Of a stretch of 39,373 nt of DNA, positions 21,525 through 31,870 are shown piece by piece. A model generated the notes under the pieces. The model was not told the origin of the DNA, did not search any database, and saw nothing but the letters and a program-made list of their open reading frames with translations. A program made the position numbers and the translations under genes. Each line of letters starts with the position of its first letter. The first letter of the stretch is position 1. Source of the stretch: Triparma columacea (taxonomy: Eukaryota; Sar; Bolidophyceae; Parmales; Triparmaceae); contig BRYA01000541.1 of assembly GCA_030267965.1 (NCBI GenBank), forward strand, positions 1 to 39,373. The letters run 5' to 3'.

Positions 21525-21620
21525 CCCTTGTTAATGTTCATCACAAAATAAAATCACTTTCTTCCAAAAGCTAATAGACACATTTCTTATCAACTCACCG
21601 CCCCCGTAGCCCCCACCACC

Positions 21621-22896
21621 TCACATGCCCCCTCCCATCATCTGCTCCAGCATGTTCATCATATTAGGCGGCGGCTGCAGGCCGAAGTAAGTCTTCCCGA
21701 TCCTCTGCAGCAGCTGCGGGATGCCGTTGTTGAGCATCTGCAGTTCCTTGAACTCGTTAACGAGCCACTGGTAGAGCCTCCCCGCCTTCTCGCGCTTCAA
21801 GATCTCGAGCATCCAGAGAAGGAACACGGCGGGCCTCTGAGGTTCCGAGTCTTTGATTTCCCCCATCTTGATCTTGTAAGATATGGCCATCTTCGTGGCG
21901 TCCCTGAAGTTCTCCAGCACCACAAAGTTAAGCCCCGCCATCATGAAGATGGCGTCCCTCTCCCTCTCCCCGATTTCCACCTGAGCCTCGGCGCTGAAGA
22001 GCCTAGAGATTATCTCGCCCGGCTGCTCGGCGAGGGCAAAGTGGACGCAACCGCCTACGCGGTCTGAGGAGTCCCACATTATGGAACCGACTGAGAAGTG
22101 GAGGCTGAGGGAACCAAGGTGGGTGGTACCGAGGGCGGAGGAGTATTTAAGTGCAGACTTCAGGAAGGTTAGGTGGTACTCTGACGGGGAATATGGGGGA
22201 GGCGAGGGGAGGGGATTAGTGACGGCACCTCGTGTCCTCCTAGTAGAGTCCATTCGAATCGTGTCTCCTATTCCCGTGTCATCCCAACCTCCACTCACCT
22301 GTCTTCTTGGCATCCTCCTTCTTCGAAGGATCGTAGCACCCCTTGTACCCCTCGTGGATCTCGTTGATCGCGTCTGCCACCTCCTTTGTTTCCTGCGTCC
22401 TCGTGTCCCTCAGCGCCTCCACGTAAGTCCCCCCCAGCTGGCTCGCAATCTCCACCCTCTTGTACTTGAGGAGGGTCACCGTGCCCTTCTGGGCGGTCTC
22501 GAGGGCCTTGGATACGTTACCGGCCTTGAGGAGGCGGTGGGTGTTGGAGCTGAGCAGCTGGAGGGCCTCGTAGTGGGAGGGAGTGTCGGTGCTAGAGAGG
22601 AGGGATGATACCCGGTCGTCGAGGTTGTCGGTCGAGGAGACAGCTTTCTGTTTGGCCTTTTGTTTTCTACGTCCTGTGGCGGGGGTGAAGGGGTAAAAAA
22701 GGGGGAAGATTTAGGAGGGAGGTGGAAGGGGGGTGGGTATGCAGCTTGTGGGGGCAGAAAATCGACCAACCGGGTCCCGGCAGTCGCAGCGCCTAATCTC
22801 AATTTTGGTAATTCGCGGAAAAAGATATATCTTGGGACAAAATAAGAGTCTCAAAACCCATACCATTGTATACTCACTTGCGGCAGCGGCTGACAT
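21621..22896 (-). CDS. GET4: GET4 (TRC35) tail-anchored protein pathway factor
   Basis: Three exons, 22896-22878 (only 19 nt), 22673-22299 and 22180-21621, join in phase 1 twice and encode 317 residues. GET4 partners Get5/Ubl4A and links Sgt2 to the Get3 ATPase in delivering tail-anchored proteins to the ER. It is an alpha-solenoid, and the match rests on the helical repeats HYEALQLLSSNTHRLLKAGN, FLKSALKYSSALGTTHLGS, GGCVHFALAEQPGEIISRLF and RDAIFMMAGLNFVVLENFRDA, plus a Met/Gly-rich tail (PPPNMMNMLEQMMGGGM). The tiny first exon encodes MSAAAA and a split Arg codon; it was chosen because it gives the only in-phase ATG with a good donor. The start lies 93 bp from the BUB1-type ATG on the other strand. 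Confidence 0.92.
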
Positions 22897-22988
22897 CGTA
22901 TAAAGAGGGAGAAAGAGGGAAATAAAAATGTGGTCTCCCAAGGCCTCCTTCCCATTTCCTCAATTCTGTATTAATAACCTTTTTCGCG
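22897..22988. promoter_or_regulatory. Very short bidirectional promoter
   Basis: Only 92 bp separate the GET4 and BUB1-type start codons, so both 5' UTRs and core promoters must fit or overlap here. The spacer is AT-rich in its centre. No TATA box can be assigned with confidence. Confidence 0.6.
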
Positions 22989-25900
22989 ATGGAATGGGAT
23001 ATTTACAAGGAAAATGCCGCTCCGTTGGCACGAGGGCGTAATGCTGCTGCACTGTCTTCAGCGCTAAAGGCTCAGGCTCAAGGTAAGAGAGTTTTTTGGA
23101 AAAAATTCCAAGTGATCGTTAAGTCAAAGCAGAGCAGAACGACATTTTCAGCGTCACTTTCGGTCTTATACGCATTATTTGCTAATGAATAGGGTCTAAC
23201 ACTAACTTCAAACCCCTCAACGCAGCCCCAACGAAGCAAATTAACGAGATAGCCTCAAAAACGAAACATTTTGAAGATAGAGTATCGACTTGCCACAACA
23301 CTTCAGATCCTCTCAACACCTACCTCTCCTACATTAAGTTCCTTGAGGATGAGAATGCATCTGATACAAGAGGTACCTTCCTGCTTTATGAAAGGGCTAC
23401 ACGGAACTTTTTGAATGAGGAGGTGAGTGTCCCCCCCCGCCCTCGCCTCAAAAAGGTGTTTTCATGGAAGGTATTTTCAAGGGATTTCTTTCGTTGGCTC
23501 ACCCCTACCCCAAACATAACCCTATCTCTCAGCGCTATCTCAACGACATTCGATACGTCCGCGTCGCCATAACCTACGCTGACAAGACCTCCACCCCCCT
23601 CGATGTCTTCAAGTTCCTTCACAAAAAGAAGGTCGGATCGACGTCCGCACTCTTCTGGATCGCCTGGGCGTGGGTCGCAGAGAAGAACAAGGACTTCAAG
23701 CTCGGTGACAAGATCTTCAAGAAGGCCACGGAGAAGAACGCCGAGCCGAAGAAGATGCTCACTTCCAGGTACAGGCAGTTCCAGAGGCGCATGGCAAAGC
23801 ACTTCCTCAAGACAGCCGAGGAGGCCAAAGCTGATGAAGAGGCCGGGATCGTCCCCGAATCCCAGCTTCGTCAACCCGCCCTCACAACCCTCAGGGGAGG
23901 TCTTAACCAGAACGGGGGGCGGGGCCTCGGGCTCGGCAACGGCAACTCCGGTCGCGGCGCCGCCCCCAACGTCACCAACCCCAATGGCATGCAGCCGACA
24001 TTCGACATCTTCACGGACGACGGCGCCGCTGGCCTGGACGATGAGTTCGGCTTCCTTGACGATAACGCCTCGGCCGCCGCTTACCAGTCACTCGCGACGC
24101 TCGAGACGGAGAAGGAGCGCAAGAAGGAGAATACCCAGAGGGCCACCAGGTGGAACGAGGGTGGACTCGGAAACGAGGGGACTGCAAGGTCTAGGCTGGG
24201 AAGGGGGGAGGAAGAGGAAACGCCTGACGAGCTTTACTTGCGCGGGATCCAAGCCGCCCAGCCCTCCTCCCAATCTAGCGCTCCCACATTCTCGGTCTTC
24301 GTTGACCCAGACGTCGCGCCTCCCCCCCCACCCCAAGCGTCGGTCAAGGCGGACGTCCCCCAAAGCGTCCTAGTCCAGAGAACAGAAGAGGGAGTCGCAG
24401 ACAAGCTGGCGAAGGACCCCCTCAGATACGTCAAGAACCCGGAGAAGGAGGAGAAGGACAAGAGGAAGCTCGGGACCAAGGGTATTGGGGGGGGGAGCAT
24501 ACAGTGCTCGCTGGGAGCGCTGAAGAAGGAAGAGGAGCACAAGGGGAAGGAAAAGGAGAAGGAGAAGATTACATGCGGATTTTCCAAGAGGCTTGTGGCA
24601 AAGGGTAGCGACGGGCAGGAAAGGTGCTTCGAGGAAGGCAGGGCGGCCGCGAGGTACTTCAAGATCGCGCCAAAGGAGGAGTGCTTTCTTCCAAAGGGGG
24701 TTGAAGGGGGGGACGAGGAAGAGGGGGGGGACGAGGAGGAGGATATGAGCGTTGAGATGGAGATGGATGAAGATGTTGAGGTGAGAAAGGAATGAAGAGA
24801 AAACCGGTTGGATTAACATATATAGCTAACCTACTTCGCTCGTCTCAGATGGTTGAGGCTTCGATAAAGGATGACGTCGTCGAGCAGCCGCGTCGCCTGT
24901 TCCAGACCATCCCCTCGACTCCCGATTGTCCTCCCCCACACACCTCCTCGAGCCCCGCTTCGCCCGCCGACTCACCTCCTCAGGAGGACGAGACCATCAA
25001 CACCAAGCTCGCCATGGCCGACCTTGGCCTAATGTTTGGCTCCCCCTCCGCTGTAGCCCTCCCCAACAAGACAGCGGGCTCTGAGGCCAAGCCAATGTTC
25101 TCATCTTCAGAGCTCGACTCCGGTCACACCGCCTCAGCGGCAGCTATCGCAGACGTCCTAGGGGAGCATGGGATTGGGGGTATAAACGAAGGGGCTGTGG
25201 GAGGGAAAACTCCCAAGAAGGTACTGGGAGACTCAACGAGTGTCAAACTTACTAATGCTGATATTATGATGCAGTCAATGGTGGTCAATGAGGAGGAAGA
25301 GGAAGAAGAGGAGCAGCAGCACGTTGGGGGGGGCGGGGGGGGAGGTTTCACCATCTTCCAGGAAGAGGAAGGATGTGGGGGGAAGAGAGAGGAGGGGGGA
25401 GGGGGGGGCTTCACAATTTTTCAAGAGGAAGAGGAGGCGGAAAAGGTGGGGGGGGGTGGGGGGGGTTTCGCTATTTTTCAAGACGGTGAAGAGAGGTGAG
25501 CACACGATGGGAGCTGCGAAGGCGACGAGAAGTCAACCTCTCCCTCCTACTCTCCGCTCATGATCTGGTCGCAGAAGTCTAACTCCAGCGCCCGCCAATC
25601 GTCACACACTCAGCATCACCCCTTTCGACGAGTCCCTCGTTAATAACACTGGGTTTCACAAGGGTTTCGAACCCCCCACACCTGTCGACTGGGGGAGGAA
25701 GTCGCAGGAAATCAGCAGGATCGAGGGAGGGGGGGTATTGGGGGGGCTCGATATTCCGGTTTTCGAAGATGAATTGAAGGCGGAGGGAAGGGCCCAAGAG
25801 AAAGTGGTAGAGCAGGAGCAAGAGGAGGAAGAAGAAGATGGCAACGTTATCGAGTACGACGAGCTTTACGCCCGTCAGATAAATAACTCCGTGAAGCAGG

Positions 25901-27243
25901 CCCTCAAGGATGTCAAGACGGTGTTCGACCTGCGCAACAAAAACGTGACCATGCTGAAGAACCCAGCGAACATGAAACCAGGGTTGAAGCAGCAGGTCGT
26001 CAGGATGGGCACGGGAGGCAAAGGGTCGCTGCAGTGGAAGGTCCATGAGTTCCTGGGGGAGGGAGCGTACGGGCAGGTCTTCTTCGTGGAGAACAAGGGG
26101 GAAATCATGGCCATGAAAGTGCAGAAAGACATTGGGAGTCTGGCTTGGGAGTATGTCGTCATGAGGAGGATACAGAACAGGCTTGGGGAGAACGCGGACG
26201 AATATGTCGTGAAGATGCCTCAGGTTCGTGAAAATCAAAATGGGCAACAAGTACCTCCATTTATCGCCTAACATAATCATCGCTCCATCGCAGCTCCAAC
26301 TTTACTCTGACGGGGCTTACTGCTTGATGGATGTGAGTACAACGACGTTAACGATAGACTAATGTGTCCAAGAATAGATTTTGGCTCTAAACTAACCCCC
26401 CTCCTCACCACAGACACCTGTCGTAGACTCCCAGTTCCGTGGCCTGAACCTCTTGAACGTCGTGAACATGTATGCGGCGAAGCGCGAGCCAATCCCCGAG
26501 CTCCTGTCCATGTACTACGTCTCCCAGATCCTGGGCATAATCGAGGTCCTCCACCGTGACGCCCAGGTTTTGCACTGTGACGTTAAGCCGGATAACTTCA
26601 TTCTAACCCCCGGTGTTATTGAACTGGAGGAAGAAGGGGAGATAACGGAAGAACTTGTTCAGGGGGCTGGGATTAGGTGAGGAAGGAAGGGGGAGGGAAA
26701 AGGAAATGGATACGGGGGGAGTTGGAGTGCCTGTTTCTAACATTGAAACTCCTTGTCGCTCATCGTAGGCTCATTGACTTCGGCAGGGCAGTTGATTTAT
26801 CTGCCATCGACGATGGGGGTGAGGGCATCGTCGGGTTCTTCGGTAATGCCGCTGGGGAGGACATGGAGTGCGCCGCCATGCTGGAGGAGAGGCCTTGGAA
26901 AGAGGACATCGATACCTTCGGGGTCTGCGCTTGCGCGCATGTCCTGCTGTGGGGGACGCACATCAAAGTCGTAAAGGATGTCAAGGACAGGTGGAGGCAG
27001 GAGAAGAACGTTAGGAGGTACTGGTGCAAGGACCTTTGGCATGATTTCTTCAGCACACTCCTGAACTCCGGGGGGGACGATGGGGAGGAGGAAGATGGGG
27101 AGGAGGGGGAGGGGGTGGCTTGGGGAAGCGGACACGAAGATCTCAAGAGGCTTAGGGAGGGGTTCGAAGTGGAGATGGCGGGAAGAAAGCGGGAGCTGAA
27201 GGCTTTGTTGAGCCACTTTCACAACCTTGTTAAGGGCTTGTGA
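22989..27243 (+). CDS. BUB1: BUB1/MAD3 (MadBub) spindle-checkpoint kinase
   Basis: Eight exons, 22989-23082, 23226-23422, 23533-24780, 24849-25495, 25575-26223, 26294-26332, 26414-26676 and 26769-27243, have closing phases and encode 1203 residues. In order: KEN box 1 at residues 7-9, the Mad3/BUB1 TPR domain (about 40-200), ABBA-type FDIFTD (254-259), KEN box 2 (295-297), ABBA-type FSVFVD (350-355), a Bub3-binding GLEBS-like CFEEGRAAARYF (about 462), CM1-like TKLAMADLGLMF, a second CM1-like segment (about 642-657), three Gly-linked FxIFQ(E/D) repeats (680-725), and a kinase domain from 885. The kinase keeps GEGAYG (890-895), K910, HCDVKPDN with D1014, and DFG (1049-1051). BUB1-type proteins act at kinetochores; KEN/ABBA motifs engage Cdc20 to restrain APC/C. 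Exon 5 ends at an unusual CAG|GTTCGT donor. AATAAA at 27336 is a candidate poly(A) signal. Confidence 0.95.
25324..25495 (+). repeat. Gly-rich minisatellite coding for three FxIFQ repeats
   Basis: Three units of a G-run followed by TTC-ACC-ATC-TTC-CAG-type codons and GAG/GAA codons sit at the end of exon 4 of the BUB1-type gene. Unit lengths vary in the G-rich part, while the FxIFQ(E/D) peptide is kept. Confidence 0.9.
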
Positions 27244-27268
27244 GAGGGGAGGGGGGGGGGGAGACAGG

Positions 27269-27307
27269 NNNNNNNNNNNNNNNNNNNNNNNNNNNNNNNN
27301 NNNNNNN
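27269..27307. other. Assembly gap (39 N) beside a G run
   Basis: There are 39 undetermined bases just downstream of the BUB1-type stop codon, next to a run of G. The gap does not interrupt a coding exon. Confidence 0.95.
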
Positions 27308-27462
27308 GCGCGTAAAGCGTGGGGAGGGCGGGGGTAATAAAGTTTCGTCGCATTTCCAAGAAAATATACAAAAGTGCGGTGGGTACGTCGTTTCACTCTG
27401 AATAAAAAGAGGCAGTAAAGTTCCTCAAAATGTGTTTCCTACAATAAATATTCCCAACGACC

Positions 27463-28605
27463 TCACTTTGCGTCGGCTTCGACCTCCTTCGGCTGTTCCG
27501 CCCCCCTCGTAAAGCTAACATACGCCGTCCAGAAGAAGCTCACGCAGTGCCTGAAGGGCATCCTAATATGCAGCGGCAGCACGAACTGTATGCAGTCGCT
27601 AGGGCCCCAGAGCCTGGCCATGGCCGTGAAGTCCTCCGTGAAGTTCCCGATGTACTGCGACGAGCGAAGGGGGTGAGTAAGTAAGTTGGCAAGTGCGCTC
27701 ATGTTTTTGGCGTGGCGGAAAGCTTTTCTTCATTTCTCACCTTCCCGACCCCTGTGGTCACCCAGTCGACGGGGGACCAGGAATCCCCGAATACGAATTC
27801 TTTGATGGTGTAGTAAGCGGGGAAGTACATCAAGGGCATGTGCACGAAGACGTCGAACAGGACCATCTTTCCAGCGTCAATCATGCCGGCCTTGTGCTGC
27901 GGTGAGCGGAGCGGAGCGAGGAACGGGTTGGTATAATGCGCGCGGGGGGGGAGGGTGCAGAAGAGCGGGGTAGCGTGCTTTCGTTTCCTCAAGTCATCGC
28001 TGGCTCAAATCAGCTTGTCTCACCTTGAGCTTTTCGGCGAAGGAGAGCTTCGCGAAGGCGTCCATTGTAGGGAACCACACTCTGTGGGAGGGAGGATCGA
28101 CATAAAGGCCGAGTGACTTAGTTGTAGGAGACGAGGAGGGGCAAAGGGACGGACTGTATCTGCAAACGACACCAAACAAACTGCACCCTCACCTGTACTT
28201 AGTGACCATAATGAACCACTGGAAAGCCCCAAGGTAGAAGGTCCCGAAGACCACGAACACCCCATTCCTCTTCCAGTCAATCTGATCAAACGACTTCTTC
28301 TCCGCCACAACTTGCGTGAGGAGGTCAGCGGCTGAGGTCTTGAGGGTGGCGACGATAATCTGGAACGCAAAAGGGTTGGCCTTGGCGAAGGACTCCTTCA
28401 CTTGAGGTGGCGCCGAGGAGGTTAGAGTACGGACAGTCTGTTTGAGGTAGTTTGAAGATGAGGAGGGGAGGAGGGAGGGGAAAGATGAGAGGCGGAGGGA
28501 TGACGAGGCGAGGCTGACTTTTGGGCATTTAAGTGTTGCGCTTGAAATGAAGGTTGGATGATTACGTGTAGTTATACTGCGGAAAAGGCTGGTAGTACGT
28601 AACAT
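27463..28605 (-). CDS. Mpv17/PMP22 family membrane protein
   Basis: Four exons, 28605-28193, 28081-28024, 27896-27741 and 27654-27463, join in phases 2, 0 and 0 and encode 272 residues. Mpv17/PMP22 proteins are four-helix channels or transporters of the inner mitochondrial or peroxisomal membrane. Seen are an N-terminal extension of about 70 residues rich in Ser, Arg and Thr (a mitochondrial or plastid presequence), a first helix region ending AADLLTQVVAEK, WKRNGVFVVFGTFYLGAFQW, KMVLFDVFVHMPLMYFPAYY, and the family C-terminus LWGPSDCIQFVLPLHIRMP followed by VSFFWTAYVSF. In the usual consensus this last block is a WP..Q..NF.xVP..xR motif, which is recognisable but diverged here. The start lies 91 bp from the divergent quinone reductase ATG. 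Confidence 0.92.
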
Positions 28606-28696
28606 ATTGAAATAGCAGATTGAGAGGATTAATGAGGAGCAATTTCACGGTAAATCTGCAAAAGCCACCTCATCATCACTTTTATTGCCCAAAAAA
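28606..28696. promoter_or_regulatory. Very short bidirectional promoter
   Basis: These 91 AT-rich bases separate the Mpv17-type and quinone reductase start codons. Both transcripts must start within or overlap this interval. Confidence 0.6.
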
Positions 28697-30335
28697 ATGT
28701 TTACGTCTGTTGCTTCGAGGAGATTAACTATGTGTATGATGGAAACTAGAAGACGGTCAATGTCTGCTATACCTAATACAATGAAAGCTGTTGTTGTTCA
28801 TGAACCTGGAGCTAGCGACGCTTTGATTGTCGAGGAAAAATGGCCAACACCTAAGCTACAGGATGGCCAGGTTATGGTCAAGGTGAGACATTAGGGGGTG
28901 GAGCGAAGGGGGTGGAGCGAAGGGGGTGGAATGGAGTGGTGCAAACGTCCTTGTCTTCATTCCCCTGGCCCCTCCTAATTCACCTCACCATCCAATGCTG
29001 CCCCATCCCCCCACCCGTCACCTCTACAGAATGAATACGCCGGCATCAACTTCATCGACACTTACCACCGCAAGGGTCTCTACCCCCGTGATTTCCCCTT
29101 CGTCGGAGGGCAGGAGGGGGGAGGTGTCGTCGCTGAGACCACCCCCAAGGCCGAGGCCGACGGTGTCAAAGTTGGGGATAGGGTCGCGTACTCAGTGTTT
29201 GGGAGCTACGCTGAGGTGAGGGGGGGGGGCGAAGCGACGGGCTGAAAATTCCATCTCTAGTGGCGTTGCGCATACTCGCATAATGGGTGCACCTTCTCTG
29301 TGTGTATCGCAACGAAACTCACCCCACTCTCTTCACCACATTGCAGTACACGGCGGTTCCGAGCGGAAAGCTGCTTCCCGTTCCTGAGGGTGTGGGACTT
29401 GATGTTGCGACGTGTCTGCCTGTTCAGGTGAGTCGAAGTGGGCGAGTTAAGGGAGCTGCGAGCAGAGCGAGCCTTCTTACGACACCCCCCACCCCGACAA
29501 CCCCCCCCCCGGACAACCCCCCCCACACACACACACACCCTTTCCCCCAACTCTTGTTCCCTCCCTCACCCAAACCCACACCCACACCCACCCACCAGTC
29601 CCTCACCGCCCATTACCTCGTAACCGACGCCCACGCCGGTCTCATTAAGGAGGGCGAGTGGATGCTAATCCACGGCGTCGGCGGCGGAACCTGCCAGTGG
29701 GCCGCCACCATGGCCAAGCTCCGCGGCTACAAGGTTATCGGAACCTGCTCCAAGGGAAAGGCCGACGTCGCTGAGACACTGGGGTGCGACGAGCTGATTG
29801 TGCTGGACGAGGTGGAGGGGAAGAGCTTCGAAGACTATGAGAGCGTTGATATCGTGGCCAAGGTCATGGAGATCACCGGGGGGGTCGGGTGCAAGGCCGT
29901 CATCGACGGGATCGGGTTGAGCACGGTTGATATTAGTATCGACAGGTGAGGGATGAAGGGAAGGAGGGGGCGCGTGAAGCTAGCCTCTGGAAGGGTTACG
30001 GTGTTGGATGTCGTTGCTGAACCCCCTCTCCCACCCCCCGCAGCCTTGCCCGCCGCGGCATCTTCGTATCCTTCGGCAACGCTTCAGGCGCCGTCCCAGC
30101 CTTCCCCGTCCTCCGTCTCATCGGCAAGTCGGGCTTCGTAACCCGCCCCAAGCTCCTAGACTACACAGTCGACCGGGCCGAACTCGTGTCACGTGCAGAC
30201 GAGATCATGGGATGGCTTAAGGAGGGGAAACTCAACGTTCAGGTCGACAAGGAGTTTGGCCTGGACCAAGCTAGCGACGGGCACGATTACCTTGAAGCGG
30301 GCAAGAGCAAGGGGAAGGTGCTTTACAAATGCTGA
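28697..30335 (+). CDS. NADPH:quinone oxidoreductase (zeta-crystallin type)
   Basis: Five exons, 28697-28882, 29030-29215, 29347-29427, 29599-29945 and 30044-30335, join in phases 0, 0, 0 and 2 and encode 363 residues. This is a medium-chain dehydrogenase/reductase lacking the zinc sites, expected to reduce quinones with NADPH in one-electron steps. Motifs are MKAVVVHEPG at the domain start, NEYAGINFIDTYHRKGLYP, PFVGGQEGGGVV, GDRVAY, LTAHYLVTDA, and the Rossmann segment LIHGVGGGTCQWAATMAKL, where the usual AAGGVG reads GVGGGT. It ends GLDQASDGHDYLEAGKSKGK. About 30 basic residues precede the catalytic domain (RRLTMCMMETRRRSM), a likely mitochondrial presequence. The ATG at 28697 was chosen as the first in-frame ATG; 28772 (before KAVVV) is an alternative cytosolic start. 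Confidence 0.93.
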
Positions 30336-30494
30336 AGAGTGATGGTTGGGTGGAGGAAGAAGTGGGGAATGTAAAAAGCAAACACTTTCACCAGTGTTTT
30401 GAAAGTTCGAACAAAGAGAGGTGGGGATTAATCAGATAGTAACAGTGTATCTAAAGAAACATAACAACAATTTAAGTGTATCGGACTCCTTTCA

Positions 30495-31601
30495 TCAGTG
30501 TCTGGAAAGCTCAAACAAATGATCATAGACGAAAGTGTCAGCCCACTCCTTCCCGAACATGCCCGCGAACATTCCCGTCGCCGGGTCCCTCTCTGCACTA
30601 TAGATGTCGTACTCCCTCTGCTTCTCGTATATTTGGTTTGCGATGGCAGGGTTGGGTTTGTTGGTCTTGATCATATCAATGTGATATGAAAGGTATTCAG
30701 TAAAGGCAGGCAACAGCTTCTCGTGGACCACGGAGGGGTCCTCGAACCGCGCGAAGAGCAATTCTGGACTAAAGAATTGTGTCTCATCATAGAACTTCGA
30801 CGACATTTTGCCCCCGAGCTCGGGATAGTTTGATTTTATTGATTGGAGAGTTGGCTCAAAGTCAACAACATGGGAATCGTGGAGGGGCTGGAAGTCCATC
30901 ACTGTAAGATGCTTCTTTTTCCCAAATGCTAAGAAATCTATGCCTAAGACAGGAAGATCGTGCTCGTAACGGGGGTAAAGCAGGGAGTTGAACACTTGGG
31001 TATTGGGACCACCATCATAGTAGAGGATTCTGATCTTTCTGTAGTGGTCCGACTCAAAAACCCGGTTGTATAACCTGCACTTCTTCTTCTCGTTCACTGC
31101 CTCATGGTACTCTTCAGGGATGTTACCTGTGACCTCTCTGAGCCCGGGGAGGTCCTTCATCACCGACATTTGATGCTTGTAGAAATCCATAAAGAGAAGC
31201 TCGCTCGATCCATCAATTGACTCATCGTAGGGGTGAGAGAAATCAATCGGTTCCGTAGTTAAGGGTCGGGGTCGAGGAGGCTCAATAGGTGGGTGGAGAG
31301 GAAACTGTGTATGGGAGCAACGAGGTTAGGGGTTAGTCTTTTCTTAAAATTGACCTCACATCGACACATTTCGAGATTATATCGCATAAATCAGGTGAAT
31401 ATATGAGTAAAGATTCCTTCAAGTGCCACAAAGCAACTCCAAGCTGGTCTAATCAAACGAAAAACCCTCAAAACTTACACTTTTCGTGACCGGGAGAGGA
31501 GCTGATGGTTTTGGCATGAAGGTAGAGAGCGAAGCCTTAATTTGGGGTTTATAACCTTGAGAAACTATTGGAAGTAGCAGTGTTAAAAGTAGTGTCTTCA
31601 T
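30495..31601 (-). CDS. Ferredoxin-dependent bilin reductase, PebB-like
   Basis: Two exons, 31601-31479 and 31304-30495, join in phase 0 and encode 310 residues. Enzymes of this family (HY2/PcyA/PebA/PebB) use ferredoxin electrons to reduce biliverdin or dihydrobiliverdin to linear bilins in plastids. Seen blocks are VLGIDFLAFGKKKHLTVMD (with the conserved Asp of MDFQPL at about residue 178), SIKSNYPELGGKMSSKFYDE, TQFFSPELLFARFED, and LLPAFTEYLSYHIDMI with the C-terminal QREYDIYSAERDPATGMF. The last three are closest to PebB as I know it; PebA or HY2-type specificity cannot be excluded. Exon 1 encodes an ER signal peptide (MKTLLLTLLLPIVSQG) followed by Tyr and a basic Ser/Pro stretch, fitting bipartite targeting to a complex plastid. 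The donor is a perfect GTAAGT. Confidence 0.87.
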
Positions 31602-31870
31602 TGGAACGCGTGTGGGTGGGTTAACAGTTATTTTGATTATGATGATGGGATTTGTTGAAGAAATCAGACTTTAGGATCCGCATCCTGACCTCATGGGCAG
31701 GAGATGTAAGGAATTTACAGAGGCTGATAACGAACCGAGCTCCTTTCTTTTTTTTATATGCCGCGCCTACCGTAAGAAAATGGGGCCGTTCGGCTCTAAT
31801 TTTGTTCGTCGTACCTTTTATCAATGTTGAAGATCATAACCCCTTATTGGAAACGAATTCATCTTCCATC
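31602..31870. promoter_or_regulatory. Divergent spacer between two plastid-type genes
   Basis: This 269-bp spacer lies between the start codons of the bilin reductase and IspE genes, both predicted to be plastid-targeted, so co-regulation from this interval is plausible. The IspE frame is open upstream to 31652 but without a better start. Confidence 0.5.

Noticed and set aside
23603..24373. 256-residue Arg/Ser/Pro-rich plus-strand frame
   Set aside because: It is an alternative frame of BUB1 exon 3, whose true frame carries the TPR, KEN, ABBA and GLEBS motifs.
25124..25505. Minus-strand poly-Pro frames
   Set aside because: They are the antisense of the Gly-rich ABBA repeat region.
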